Shown: positions 51,141 to 60,582, counted from the stretch's first letter. The stretch: DNA of 64,000 bases from Candidatus Aminicenantes bacterium UBA1061 (GCA_002316315.1 DCDG01000018.1:1-64000); one strand, 5' to 3'. A program made the numbers and translations. The notes: generated from the letters alone by a model not told the origin.

Positions 51141-53272
51141 GGAGAAATTGCGGGCCTTTTCTTCTTGGCTTTATGGCCACTTCTTTTCAGATTTTAATTC
51201 TTCGCGAATTTGAAGCCACCCTTTTCGCCAACGAACTGGCCTACGGTTTCGTCTTAGCTTTCTGGTTGCTGGGCAGCAGCCTGGGTAGCTGGCTCACTAA
51301 AAAGAATATTTCAACGAGGTTTAGCCTGCCGAGTCTGTATTATTCTGTCCTCGTACTATCGGTTATTCTGCTCGCCTGGCTTCGGTTCTTCCGGCTTTTC
51401 TCCGGATATCTACCTACTGAAGCTGCCGGCTTTTTGCCCGTTCTGTTGATTTCTTTTTTTATCTCGGTTTTTCTGAGTTTCCCTTTAGGGGCTCTTTTCG
51501 TCTGTAATGTTCACTGGCTGAATGGACAACTCCTGACAGTTTACCAGCTGGAATCACTGGGGTCAGCGGCTGGAGGACTGGTTGTCTATCTCTTTCTTGT
51601 CCCTTATTTTTCTAACTGGCAGGCAGCAGCTGTGGTCATCCTTTTTATTTCAGCCACCATCGCGCTGGTCAGCTCAGGCTGGAAAGCAAAGGCAGGATCT
51701 CTGCCTATTCTCCTTCTGGCTTTTTTACTCTGGTTTTTTGATTTCCCCGCCCAGAAGCTTGTCTGGCAGCCTTTTGAACTTATTACTTCGAGGGATTCCC
51801 TTTACTCCCGTCTTCAGGTGATAAAATCTCAAGAGCAATTTTCATTTTACAGCAACAACCTTCTGGCTTTTAATTATCCAGATCTACAGCAAGCTGAAGA
51901 TTCAGTTTGTTTTTCCCTTCTTCAAAGGCCCCGGGCTAAAAACATTTTACTTATCGGGGGAGGCCTCAACGGGAGCCTCGAACTACTATTAAGTTACCCT
52001 GAAATTAAAATTGATTATGTTGAACTTGACCCGGAGATAATAAAGCTCGCCCGCCACTATCTACCTCAGGCTGTAGCTGTTCTTGAAGACCCCCGGGTGA
52101 CAACCAGAATAGAGGATGGACGTCGGTTTATTCGTCAGACCAGCAGCCACTATGAAGTCATTATCAATAATTTGCCTGAGCCTTCTTCTGCCCAGATCAA
52201 CAGATTTTATACCGTTGAATTTTTTTCCTCTATTAAGGAAAAATTAGTTCCTGGCGGCGTTTTTTCCTTTGTTATTCCCTCTTCTGAAACTTATATATCC
52301 AGTGAACAGGCTGAACTTTTAGCTACCTTTTATTATTCTCTAAAAAGCATTTTCCCTCAGGTGACAGTTATACCCGGAGATAACAATATCTTTTTAGCCT
52401 CGGAAGGACCGGTCGAAGATTCTTACCAGGTTCTGAGCAGACGGTGGCAAGAGGCAGGATTAGAGACTGTCTTTTTCCGCCCAGAACTCCTGCCGAGCCG
52501 GCTCAACCCGGCTAAAAAGCAATATCTCATGGACAGTATTAAAACAGTTAAGGATCCTCGTCTTAATTATGATAGTCATCCCATCAGCTATTTCTTTTCA
52601 GCTGTCCTGTGGAGCAAGCAATTTAAAGGTCCCGAACTCAAAGTGCTCAGCCAGCTACCCGAAATCGGAAAGTTCTGGCTGTTTGATTTTCCTCTTATTA
52701 TCCTGTTGCTCGTCATATTTATTTTCAGCCTGCAGAAAAGAGATAGTTTAGCCACTTATCTTCTTCCCCTTTGGTTGATGGGTTTCACCACCATGGTGGC
52801 TGAAATTGGCCTTATATTGGCTTTTCAATCGAAGCTTGGATTTATTTATGCGAAAATATCATTGCTTTTTACCATGTTTATGTTCGGACTATATCTCGGT
52901 TCAAAGTCGGCTGAAAAATTTGCGGCCAGGAGCACCTTAAAACTGCTGGTGGCAATTCAAGCCGGCTTTGTTCTTCTGCTAGCGGCTGGCCGGCTGGCTC
53001 TGTCGTCGGAAGTTGAAGCTGTTTATTATTTTCTGCTGCTGATGATGGGTGTTTTAGGCGGGGCAATTTTTTCAACCGGCAATGTCCTGCTTCTCCGTCA
53101 CCGGGCAAGTTATGGCCTGGGCTATGCTCTTGATCTTTTTGGTTCATTTCTGGGAGCCTTGCTGGCCTCTTCCATCTTTATCCCTCTACTCGGCTTGAAT
53201 CTTCTTTTCTTATTGTTAATTCTTATGAATTCCTTTGGGCTCATTTATCTCATGGTAAAAGATCTTTTCTGA
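51098..53272 (+). CDS. Membrane spermidine-synthase-like protein
   Basis: 724 residues with about seven hydrophobic helices in the first 230, a central SAM-binding domain (LIGGGLNGSLELLLSYPE, DYVELDPEIIKLARHYLPQA) near residues 285-460, and more helices at the C-terminus. It is the multi-pass spermidine-synthase family. The position of the paired catalytic Asp of SpeE (DxxD) is here INNLPEPSSAQINRFYTVEF, with Asn and Glu, so aminopropyl transfer is doubtful. The start at 51098 lies inside the preceding gene; no later ATG, GTG or TTG retains the first helix. It is translationally coupled. Confidence 0.82.
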   Translation: MPSLPTGHSRGLELRRNCGPFLLGFMATSFQILILREFEATLFANELAYGFVLAFWLLGSSLGSWLTKKNISTRFSLPSLYYSVLVLSVILLAWLRFFRLFSGYLPTEAAGFLPVLLISFFISVFLSFPLGALFVCNVHWLNGQLLTVYQLESLGSAAGGLVVYLFLVPYFSNWQAAAVVILFISATIALVSSGWKAKAGSLPILLLAFLLWFFDFPAQKLVWQPFELITSRDSLYSRLQVIKSQEQFSFYSNNLLAFNYPDLQQAEDSVCFSLLQRPRAKNILLIGGGLNGSLELLLSYPEIKIDYVELDPEIIKLARHYLPQAVAVLEDPRVTTRIEDGRRFIRQTSSHYEVIINNLPEPSSAQINRFYTVEFFSSIKEKLVPGGVFSFVIPSSETYISSEQAELLATFYYSLKSIFPQVTVIPGDNNIFLASEGPVEDSYQVLSRRWQEAGLETVFFRPELLPSRLNPAKKQYLMDSIKTVKDPRLNYDSHPISYFFSAVLWSKQFKGPELKVLSQLPEIGKFWLFDFPLIILLLVIFIFSLQKRDSLATYLLPLWLMGFTTMVAEIGLILAFQSKLGFIYAKISLLFTMFMFGLYLGSKSAEKFAARSTLKLLVAIQAGFVLLLAAGRLALSSEVEAVYYFLLLMMGVLGGAIFSTGNVLLLRHRASYGLGYALDLFGSFLGALLASSIFIPLLGLNLLFLLLILMNSFGLIYLMVKDLF

Positions 53273-53297
53273 CCTTTCATAAAATTTTTTATGCAAC

Positions 53298-53348
53298 TTT
53301 ATATCTGCCCCTGACTTTCTATATAATAATAATTAGTTAACAGTTAAC
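53298..53348 (+). promoter_or_regulatory. Predicted promoter with tandem AGTTAAC repeats
   Basis: TTTATA (53298-53303) and an exact TATAAT (53322-53327) are 18 bp apart. Just downstream, AGTTAAC occurs twice in a row (53335-53341 and 53342-53348), overlapping the expected start site and forming a near-palindrome, a possible operator. Confidence 0.5.
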
Positions 53349-53363
53349 TTCAAGTGGATTTTA

Positions 53364-54440
53364 ATGAAAATAAATATACCAAAGTTAATGAGCCAGTTTA
53401 AAAGCTGGCTGGATAAAATTGAAGAATCTGACTTAAGAATTAAAATTGTTAGTCTGTCAATAGCTTTCCTGCTTCACCTGGGCTTGATTCTTTATCTGAG
53501 ACAAGCCAAAATCCTGGTCAAAATATTGCCATTTGAGCGTGAAACAGAAGTGGCTATTGCCACCTATCCCCCGGTATCTATGCCTTCCGATCTGGAAGAG
53601 GTTATAAACAAGCCGCCGGTAGCTGATGATCTTTTTTCATCCAGACCTGGCCGGATGCCAGGCTCTGGCCCGGCAGGGGCACCAGGTGGTGGTCCGGGAG
53701 AAACAGGTGGCCAAGGCCTGCAACCTGGCGGAGGCTCCGGCCCTGGCCCTGGCGGGGGGGGAATTGGATTCCCGGGAAAAGAGGCGGCAGGGGGAGGTGG
53801 CCAACCATCAATTCCGTTTAATCTTGGAGCCTATCTCGAAGCCGGGAGAAATGAAATAAACCCCCCTTCTGGAGTCAGGCTTAATCTTTCTACCAGATTT
53901 AAAAGTTATGGTCATTATCATTTCAGCCTTAAATTGCCGGTTGCCCCCGAAGACGAAAGAGAAACTGGTGGTTTAGAAACCACGCCTTCACTTCGAACCG
54001 ATCTGTTTGGATACGTCAACCCGAAGGCTTACGAACAGCCAGGGAAAAACCTGCGATTCACTCCGGCTGGAAGGCCAATTCTGCCCGGTGAAGGAGGTCC
54101 GGGAGGTGGCGGTGGAGGCTCCGGTTCAGCTGGCTCTGGCGGAGGAGGTTACAGCTATGATATCAGGCCATGGGCTGAAAAAGTCATTAATCTAATTCAG
54201 GCTAGATGGGTCCTGCCACCAGTAGCTATCCTGCCTAAAGAAAAAATAGTAGCTCTAATGATCAGGGTTGACCAGCAGGGACAGCTACAATCGCTGGAGA
54301 TTACTACCTCTACAACCAGTGAGGTGCTGGACGAGGCCGCAGTAGCAGCTGTTAAGCTCTGTGCTCCATTTCCACCTCTTCCAGCTGACTTCCCCGGGAA
54401 AAACCTCGAATTCTACTTGATTTTTACCTATCATGACTGA
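53364..54440 (+). CDS. TonB-like energy transducer protein with Gly-rich linkers
   Basis: 358 residues. One N-terminal membrane helix (SLSIAFLLHLGLILYLRQA) is followed by two Gly/Pro-rich regions (about 90-145 and 245-268, such as GGPGGGGGGSGSAGSGGGGY), a middle domain of about 90 residues, and a C-terminal TonB/TolA-type domain with IQARWVLPPVAIL, VALMIRVDQQGQLQSLEITT, SEVLDEAAVAAVKLCAPFPP. It should transmit proton-motive energy to the outer membrane. No ExbB/ExbD or TonB-dependent receptor gene is adjacent. Its end overlaps the next start by 8 bp. Confidence 0.83.
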   Translation: MKINIPKLMSQFKSWLDKIEESDLRIKIVSLSIAFLLHLGLILYLRQAKILVKILPFERETEVAIATYPPVSMPSDLEEVINKPPVADDLFSSRPGRMPGSGPAGAPGGGPGETGGQGLQPGGGSGPGPGGGGIGFPGKEAAGGGGQPSIPFNLGAYLEAGRNEINPPSGVRLNLSTRFKSYGHYHFSLKLPVAPEDERETGGLETTPSLRTDLFGYVNPKAYEQPGKNLRFTPAGRPILPGEGGPGGGGGGSGSAGSGGGGYSYDIRPWAEKVINLIQARWVLPPVAILPKEKIVALMIRVDQQGQLQSLEITTSTTSEVLDEAAVAAVKLCAPFPPLPADFPGKNLEFYLIFTYHD

Positions 54441-55491
54441 CCCAAGAAAGACGGCTATTTTACTGATTATTTTCAGCCTTTTCAGTCCGCTGCTGGTTCT
54501 GGCTGACTGGAAGACAGATGTTAACCAGTATCTAAAAGAAAATAAATTTAAAGAGGCTCAAATACTCCTGGAAAGCAGCCTGCCCTCTTTATCTGAACCA
54601 GATCGCCAGGAGGCTCTGGCCCTTCTGCCTTATATCCATCACCGGCTGGGACAAACTGAAAAAGAAAAACAAGCCATGGTAAATTATTTTGAAGAATATA
54701 ATCAGGGCGAGCCATTATTTGAATTTCTAGACTTCAGCGTTTTTAATCCCCTGCTGGAGTTCTGGGGTAGATGGAAAAAAGAATATCCGCTGATCACCAA
54801 TATAAATTTTCTGGTCCCGGCCTCAGCCGAACCTCGGTCCATTCCTGAAATGCTTCGTCTCGGCTTTGACCTATCAGCCGAAGCCTACTATAAAATCCAG
54901 CTCGAGGGCCAGCCACTGCTCGGAGGCTGGTGGTCAAAAGGCTCCCATCTAATTCAGCTTCCTCTCCCCTTTTCTTATGAAGAGCCATTCACTCTCAAAC
55001 TTGATGTTTTCCTTAAAACCAGCCTGGTTACCGTCAAGAAGAGAATTGTTCTTGATTTTAGGGTCAGACACAGGAATCTTGGCCAGCCCCAACTGGCTGT
55101 TCAGAGGCAAAACACCCCTGTTTTAAAGGACATTGAAGGGGAAGTAGCCATTTATATTGGTAATACTTTAATCTATAAGGCCAGTAAATATCTTCAAAAA
55201 AAGATTCCGGTCAAAATAACAATTCCTTCGCCAAATCCGCCCGGGACAAAACCCTACCTTGTACCACAAAAAGACCAGTATCCACTGCATGCCATTTCCG
55301 TCATTGATGCCGTCTCGGCTATTGTCAAAACAGTAAAAGACTGGAGGAAAAAACCACCCGAGATTGCTCCTTCTATATTTAATCGCCAGGCTGAACTGAA
55401 CTTTACCTTTATCAACCCGGAGCAACAGGAGGTAAGAACCGAGGTGGAAGTCCGGTTAAAAACAGAAAAGCCTGAGATTCTTCCCTATTGA
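54433..55491 (+). CDS. Exported protein of unknown function coupled to the TonB-like gene
   Basis: 352 residues, not recognised. A signal helix (TAILLIIFSLFSPLLVLADW) is followed by short helical repeats, DVNQYLKENKFKEAQILLES and QEALALLPYIHHRLGQTEKE, of TPR appearance to about residue 85. The rest is beta-rich with LPLPFSYEEPFTLKLDVFLK and VKKRIVLDFRVRHRN. Translation is coupled to the TonB-like gene by an 8-bp overlap, so it may work at the same envelope complex. No lipobox is seen. Confidence 0.65.
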   Translation: MTDPRKTAILLIIFSLFSPLLVLADWKTDVNQYLKENKFKEAQILLESSLPSLSEPDRQEALALLPYIHHRLGQTEKEKQAMVNYFEEYNQGEPLFEFLDFSVFNPLLEFWGRWKKEYPLITNINFLVPASAEPRSIPEMLRLGFDLSAEAYYKIQLEGQPLLGGWWSKGSHLIQLPLPFSYEEPFTLKLDVFLKTSLVTVKKRIVLDFRVRHRNLGQPQLAVQRQNTPVLKDIEGEVAIYIGNTLIYKASKYLQKKIPVKITIPSPNPPGTKPYLVPQKDQYPLHAISVIDAVSAIVKTVKDWRKKPPEIAPSIFNRQAELNFTFINPEQQEVRTEVEVRLKTEKPEILPY

Positions 55492-55535
55492 TCGACCTGC
55501 CAGTCCGACCCGCTTCAAAAAAATAATAAATTCAA

Positions 55536-55557
55536 ATCAGATTTCCCCTGATCTTTT
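55536..55557 (+). terminator. Weak possible terminator before the PilZ gene
   Basis: ATCAG (55536-55540) and CTGAT (55548-55552) can pair around a 7-nt loop and are followed by CTTTT. The stem is short, so support is limited. Confidence 0.3.
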
Positions 55558-55581
55558 ATGAGTCTCAACCTTAAATATTTT

Positions 55582-55610
55582 TTGACATTATCTGCATTTT
55601 AAACTATAAA
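55582..55610 (+). promoter_or_regulatory. Predicted promoter of the PilZ gene at 55637
   Basis: An exact TTGACA (55582-55587) and TATAAA (55605-55610) are 17 bp apart. The leader is about 20 nt with GGGAG before GTG. Confidence 0.7.
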
Positions 55611-55636
55611 TAAGCCTAAATGGGAGCGTCGAAAGA

Positions 55637-56092
55637 GTGAGCAAGGTTTTAAGCCAGGTTTATCCATCAGAAAAAAGAATCAGCCAGAGATTTAAGATTC
55701 CAGGTGCAACAGTTTCATACCGGAAAGAAACCTGGCTCTTTAAAAGAAAGTCTTTTAATGAGGAATTTTTGCCCTTACAGGATTTAAGTCGGGGAGGACT
55801 TAGATTTGTCAGCCAGAAGCGGCTTAACCCAGGCTGTAAACTATGCATTCAGTTATCTATACCAGGCGAGCGAGCACCTCTCACCCTCTTCGGGCAAGTT
55901 AGATGGTCAGCCAGTAATAAAACCGGTAATTATCCTTATGAAGCCGGTGTCCAGTTCAATGTTTATGGCGAGAAAAAATCCCAGAACTATCCTGGCAATC
56001 TGGTCAAAATAATCTCCCTAGAGCAAAAATTTGCCGGCCAGGAACTTGACCTGACTGTTCCTCCTGATGAGTATGATATTGAAAGCTCCTGA
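55637..56092 (+). CDS. PilZ-domain protein with canonical c-di-GMP motifs
   Basis: 151 residues starting with GTG. SEKRISQRFKIPGATVSYR holds RxxxR and LQDLSRGGLRFVSQKRL holds D-x-S-x-x-G, so it should bind c-di-GMP. It ends with YEAGVQFNVYGEKKSQNYPG and a short acidic tail. It is not closely related to the PilZ group at 34.6-36.8 kb. It has its own strong promoter, no partner domain and no signal, so it is a small single-domain effector. It converges with glyS. Confidence 0.85.
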   Translation: MSKVLSQVYPSEKRISQRFKIPGATVSYRKETWLFKRKSFNEEFLPLQDLSRGGLRFVSQKRLNPGCKLCIQLSIPGERAPLTLFGQVRWSASNKTGNYPYEAGVQFNVYGEKKSQNYPGNLVKIISLEQKFAGQELDLTVPPDEYDIESS

Positions 56093-56109
56093 ACTTTTCA
56101 CTTCAAGGC

Positions 56110-56133
56110 CAGGGAAACCGGTCCCCTGCTTTT
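56110..56133 (+). terminator. Possible terminator between the PilZ gene and glyS
   Basis: CAGGG (56110-56114) and CCCTG (56124-56128) pair around a 9-nt loop, then CTTTT follows. It ends the plus-strand PilZ transcript near the glyS stop. Confidence 0.4.
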
Positions 56134-58204
56134 AAGAGTTTTCTGACGAAAAAACAATTTGAGAATAATCAGCCAGCTTGTCAATTAATGACTGAACCTG
56201 AGCCAGCAGAGCCAGGCGGTTATTTCTGATTTTTTTATCCTCGGCCATAACCAGAACCCGGTCAAAAAAGTTATTCAGTGGCGACTGAAGGCGGAATATT
56301 ATTTTCTGGGCACCCGCAAAATCGCCCCTGGCCATCATTTCTTCAGCGTTCTTCTTGACAATATTTAAAGCTGAATATAATTCCTTTTCTTCTTTTTCAG
56401 TCAGCCTGGTCGGGTCCAGCTTGGCTTTAGGCACATCCTTTAAAATATTTTTGACCCTCTTGACCATTAAAATAAACTGTTCAAAATTCCTGCTGGCTTT
56501 AAGGCTGCTCAGGGCTTTTATCCTGGCTTCAGTAAAATCAAGATAATCAAGGCCAGGAGCCAGAGCGGCATTGATCAGATCATAGCTATAACCTTTTTTT
56601 TCAAAAATAAACCGCACCCTGCCTTCAATTAGCCCAAGGCAGGCAGCTTTCACCTGTTCTTCAGTCAGAGTCAATTTTTTTTTGAAAAGAGAAACAGACT
56701 TGTCAATAAGCCGGCGGAGTGACAGATGAAATTTTTTATCCAGAATTATCCTGACTACACCCAGGGCGCTCCTTCTTAATCCATATGGGTCTGATGAGCC
56801 ACTGATATTATAACCGGTGCCACTTATACCAACCATGGTATCTATCCTGTCAGCCATGGATAAAATAGCTCCACCGGTTGAATCCGGTACGGGATCTTCC
56901 CAGCTTTCTGGCTGATAGTGTTCATAAATTGCCCGGCTAACTGTCTCTGGCCAGCCCTGCCGCTCGGCATATATTCCACCAATCTTACCCTGAAGTTCCG
57001 GGAATTCGCGGACCATCTCGGTCAGGAGGTCAGCTTTAGATAATCTTGCCGCCTCTATCAGGTCTTTTTTAAGATTTCTCCAGCCGAGCCGCTCAGAAAT
57101 ATAGCTGACCAGTTCTTGTAATCTTGTCACTTTGTCGCCATAGCTGCCAAGTTTTTCCTGAAAAACGACCTCCGATAGCTGGTTTACCCGCTCTGACAGA
57201 CTTATTTTCAGATCATTCTCCCAGAAAAATCTGGCGTCTTCCAGCCTGGCTTTCAGGACCCTCTCATTCCCCGAAACGATGTAATTTTTAGGATCAGAAG
57301 GAGCATCAGCAATACCGAGAAAATAAGGCAGTTGTTTTTTGCCTTTGACGACAGAAAAAAGCTGTTGCCCTTCCCTCATGGCTGTCGACAGGACTTCCAG
57401 CGGTAAACTTAAATAAGAGTCAGGAAAACTGCCCATGACAACCAGCGGATATTCAACATTCCATAGTAATCTTTCAAGGAGGCGATCATCGGGATAAACA
57501 TGTGCTTTCAAACCGGTTAATTTTTCATAAAACTGGTCTAATATTCTCTGTTTTCTCTCCGCCGGGTCAACCAGCACAAAATTATCTTTTAATGCTTGGT
57601 AATACTCCTGGTAATTGCTAACAGCCAGTTTCAGGGGCGAATGTATAAAATGACCGGAAGTTTTATTTGAGGACATCAACCCCTCTAAAGAAATCCTGAC
57701 CACCTGCTGGTCAAAAAGGCAAAGCAGTCCCTTAATCGGCCGGGAAAACCGGAACGATTTATCTGCCCAGCGCATCGTTTTCGGAAAGCTGAGCGAAGCT
57801 ACCAGAGCAGGCAATTTATTCATTAAAATCTCCGGCGTAGACTTCCCTTTTTTTAATCTTTTAAGCCCGAGATATTCCCCCCGGGCAGTTTTAACAACCT
57901 GCAGTTCTTCTACAGAAACACCATGGGATCTGGCAAAACCGAAGGCTGCCTGGGTGAAGCTTCCATCAGAAGCTATGCCGGCTGACCGGGGCGGGCCAGT
58001 TACTATTTCTTCTTGATCTGGCTGGCCGGCACCAAGGTCAGCTACCAGAACCAGACGCCGACAGGTGCCAAGTACTCTCAGTCCGGAGGCCTCAAGCCCT
58101 GAAGTCTTCATCTCCTGAGAGAACCTCTCTCCAAGTTGAGCCAGAGCCGCCATCACATGGGCAGAAGGTAATTCTTCCGTCATTATTTCCAGCAGGAATT
58201 CCAT
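56132..58204 (-). CDS. glyS: Glycyl-tRNA synthetase beta subunit
   Basis: 690 residues, the usual length. It starts EFLLEIMTEELPSAHVMAAL, has TGPPRSAGIASDGSFTQAAF, LPKTMRW-like SFPKTMRWADKSFRFSRPIK and VQELVS-helical segments, HGD-type DRIDTMVGISGTGYNISGSS and DPYGLRRSALGVVRIILDKK, followed by the anticodon-binding DALR-like end. The beta subunit binds tRNA and works with GlyQ. ATG at 58204 shares one base with the glyQ stop and has GGAG seven bases before it. Confidence 0.95.
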   Translation of the reverse strand: MEFLLEIMTEELPSAHVMAALAQLGERFSQEMKTSGLEASGLRVLGTCRRLVLVADLGAGQPDQEEIVTGPPRSAGIASDGSFTQAAFGFARSHGVSVEELQVVKTARGEYLGLKRLKKGKSTPEILMNKLPALVASLSFPKTMRWADKSFRFSRPIKGLLCLFDQQVVRISLEGLMSSNKTSGHFIHSPLKLAVSNYQEYYQALKDNFVLVDPAERKQRILDQFYEKLTGLKAHVYPDDRLLERLLWNVEYPLVVMGSFPDSYLSLPLEVLSTAMREGQQLFSVVKGKKQLPYFLGIADAPSDPKNYIVSGNERVLKARLEDARFFWENDLKISLSERVNQLSEVVFQEKLGSYGDKVTRLQELVSYISERLGWRNLKKDLIEAARLSKADLLTEMVREFPELQGKIGGIYAERQGWPETVSRAIYEHYQPESWEDPVPDSTGGAILSMADRIDTMVGISGTGYNISGSSDPYGLRRSALGVVRIILDKKFHLSLRRLIDKSVSLFKKKLTLTEEQVKAACLGLIEGRVRFIFEKKGYSYDLINAALAPGLDYLDFTEARIKALSSLKASRNFEQFILMVKRVKNILKDVPKAKLDPTRLTEKEEKELYSALNIVKKNAEEMMARGDFAGAQKIIFRLQSPLNNFFDRVLVMAEDKKIRNNRLALLAQVQSLIDKLADYSQIVFSSENS

Positions 58205-59052
58205 CAATTTTCTCCTTCCTGATCAGCATAGAGACGGGCTATCTGGTTGACCAGAGTCCTGATCTGCCCAATCATTTTAACTCTTTCGGTCACACTGATG
58301 GCTTTCCTGGCATCGAGCAGATTGAACAGGTGCGAACATTTCAGGCAATAATCATAGGCAGGTAGTAACAGCTGCTGGCCGATCAGTCGTCGGGCTTCTT
58401 TTTCAGCTGCATAAAAAGAAGCTTGTAGCATGTTGACGTCGGCTTGCTCAAAATTATAGATGGAAAATTCTCTTTCTTCTCGGAAGCGGAGCGCATGATA
58501 ATTAACATCATCCGACCATTTCAGGTCATAAATGTTGTCCTTTTGTTCCAAAAACATTTCCAGCCTTTCCAGCCCATAGGTAATCTCCACCGAAACCGGG
58601 AAAAGCTCCAGTCCGCCAGCCTGCTGAAAATAAGTAAACTGGGTAATTTCCAGCCCATCCAGCATAACCTGCCAGCCAACTCCCCAGGCTCCAATAGTCG
58701 GGGATTCCCAGTCATCCTCATCAAATCTCAGGTCATGCTCAGATAAATTAATCCCCAGCGAGACCAGGCTATCCAGATAAATTCTCTGAATATTAAGGGG
58801 CGACGGTTTCATAATCACCTGGAATTGAAAATGCTTCTGAACGCGGTGGGGATTTTCACCGTAACGTCCATCAGTCGGACGCCGCGAGGGCTGAACATAA
58901 GCTACACGCCAGGGCTTCTGGCCAAGGACACGGAAAAAAGTATCAGGAGTCATCGTCCCGGCACCAACTTCCAGATCATAGCTGGATGCCAGATAACAAC
59001 CCTGCCCTGCCCAAAAATCATACAATCTTAGGAATAGTCTTTGCATACTCAC
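58204..59052 (-). CDS. glyQ: Glycyl-tRNA synthetase alpha subunit
   Basis: 282 residues. Signatures are FWAGQGCYLASSYDLEVGAG, PWRVAYVQPSRRPTDGRYGE, NPHRVQKHFQFQVIMKPSP, GWQVMLDGLEITQFTYFQQ and EITYGLERLEMFLEQKDNIY. It is the catalytic class II subunit of the alpha2beta2 enzyme. GTG at 59052 is used, preceded by AAGGA; an ATG two codons later is the alternative. It is 78 bp after gcvPB on the same strand, so glycine charging and glycine cleavage may be co-expressed. Confidence 0.95.
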   Translation of the reverse strand: MSMQRLFLRLYDFWAGQGCYLASSYDLEVGAGTMTPDTFFRVLGQKPWRVAYVQPSRRPTDGRYGENPHRVQKHFQFQVIMKPSPLNIQRIYLDSLVSLGINLSEHDLRFDEDDWESPTIGAWGVGWQVMLDGLEITQFTYFQQAGGLELFPVSVEITYGLERLEMFLEQKDNIYDLKWSDDVNYHALRFREEREFSIYNFEQADVNMLQASFYAAEKEARRLIGQQLLLPAYDYCLKCSHLFNLLDARKAISVTERVKMIGQIRTLVNQIARLYADQEGEN

Positions 59053-59130
59053 CGTTTTATTTCCTTCAACTGTCAGTAATATGTCTAGTCTGTATTTTTA
59101 ATCAGTCATCAAAGCAAATAAACTTGTATT

Positions 59131-60582
59131 TTATTTCTCCCATCTTAAAATCGGATTACGGGCAGCCTGAACTTCATCCAGCCGGCGGACATAGGTGACA
59201 TGAGGCGCCGTCTTCAGCAGTTCGGGATTTTCCTTAGCCTCCCGAGCAATGGCTTTCATAGCTTCGATAAAGAGGTCAAGGTCTCGCCTGCTTTCTGTTT
59301 CCGTCGGCTCAATCATCAGGGCTCCATGGACAATCAGTGGAAAGGACATGGTCGGCGGATGCAGACCATAATCAAGAAGGCGCTTGGAGATATCGAGGTT
59401 GGTCACCCCATACTCTCTTTGATGCTTATCAGAAAAAACACATTCGTGGAGAGTGGGCGCATCATATTTTAAATCATACAGCCCTTCCAGATTTTTTCTG
59501 ATGTAATTGGAGTTAAGCACGGCTATCTCGGCCATCTCCTTTATTCCCTCCGGGCCGAGGGTCAAAATATAAGCCAGAGCTTTGAGAGCTACCAGGAACT
59601 GACCATAAAAGCTTCTAACCCGGCCAATGCTCCGGGGCCGCTGGTAATTTAAATGATAGAAACTATCCTTTTCTTCTATGACCGGAACCGGTAAAAATGG
59701 CTCCAGAATTTTTGTTACAGCAACCGGTCCCGAGCCCGGGCCACCTCCACCATGAGGAGTGGAGAAGGTCTTGTGAAGATTAAGATGCATTACATCAACT
59801 TTCATATCGCCAGGCCTGGTGATACCCGCCAGGGCATTCATATTAGCCCCATCCATATAAAGGAAACCACCCTTAGAATGAACAATATCCGCAATCTGGC
59901 AGATATCTGACTCAAAAACTCCCAGAGTATTCGGATTGGTCAGCATCAGAGCAGCCACTTCTTCATCCATTAACCTGGCCAGATCCTCCAACGAAATCGT
60001 GCCATGGTCGTTGGATTTAATTTCTTTGACTGTATAGCCACAGATATGAGCTGAGGAAGGATTTGTTCCGTGTGCCGAGTCTGGAATGAGGACATATTTT
60101 CTCGGGTGGCCCTGAGCTTCGTGACAGGCTCTAATCATCATCATACCGGTCAGCTCTCCATGGGCCCCGGCAGCTGGCTGAAGAGTGATGGCCTCCATAC
60201 CGGTGATTTCCAGCAGAAGGTTTTCAAGCAATTTCATCAGTTCGAGATTTCCCTGGACAAGTCCCTCTGGAGCTAAAGGATGGGTTTGAGTAAAGCCCGG
60301 AAGTGAAGCTATTTTTTCATTGATCTTAGGATTGTATTTCATCGTGCAAGACCCTAAAGGATAAATGCCAAAATCCACGCAGTAATTCGTCTGGGAAAGC
60401 CGGGTAAAATGGCGGCTGATTTCAGTTTCTGAAACCTCAGGGAAACCATCAATATCTTCTCTGAGCGCAACTCCGGCCAGAACATCCTTTTGACCGGGGA
60501 CATCCGGCTCTGGAACCTTAAAGGCGGTCTTGCCGGGTGAACTTATTTCAAAAATGAGCGGTTCGCGAATGACATTAATCAT
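59131..60582 (-). CDS. gcvPB: Glycine dehydrogenase (decarboxylating) subunit 2
   Basis: 483 residues. PLP Lys lies in MHLNLHKTFSTPHGGGGPGS. Other P-protein signatures are LGSCTMKYNPKINEKIASLP, TLQPAAGAHGELTGMMMIRA, GTNPSSAHICGY and GGFLYMDGANMNALAGITRP. It forms the heterotetrameric P-protein with GcvPA and takes CO2 from glycine, transferring aminomethyl to lipoyl-GcvH. ATG at 60582 has GGAGG seven bases upstream, inside the end of gcvPA. Confidence 0.96.
   Translation of the reverse strand: MINVIREPLIFEISSPGKTAFKVPEPDVPGQKDVLAGVALREDIDGFPEVSETEISRHFTRLSQTNYCVDFGIYPLGSCTMKYNPKINEKIASLPGFTQTHPLAPEGLVQGNLELMKLLENLLLEITGMEAITLQPAAGAHGELTGMMMIRACHEAQGHPRKYVLIPDSAHGTNPSSAHICGYTVKEIKSNDHGTISLEDLARLMDEEVAALMLTNPNTLGVFESDICQIADIVHSKGGFLYMDGANMNALAGITRPGDMKVDVMHLNLHKTFSTPHGGGGPGSGPVAVTKILEPFLPVPVIEEKDSFYHLNYQRPRSIGRVRSFYGQFLVALKALAYILTLGPEGIKEMAEIAVLNSNYIRKNLEGLYDLKYDAPTLHECVFSDKHQREYGVTNLDISKRLLDYGLHPPTMSFPLIVHGALMIEPTETESRRDLDLFIEAMKAIAREAKENPELLKTAPHVTYVRRLDEVQAARNPILRWEK

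Noticed and set aside
53335..53348. CRISPR or longer repeat array
   Set aside because: Only two 7-bp copies without spacers; no array was seen anywhere in the window.
53602..53859. Alternative frames in the Gly-rich part of the TonB-like gene
   Set aside because: GC-rich glycine codons keep other frames open by chance; the TonB frame has the signal helix and the C-terminal domain.
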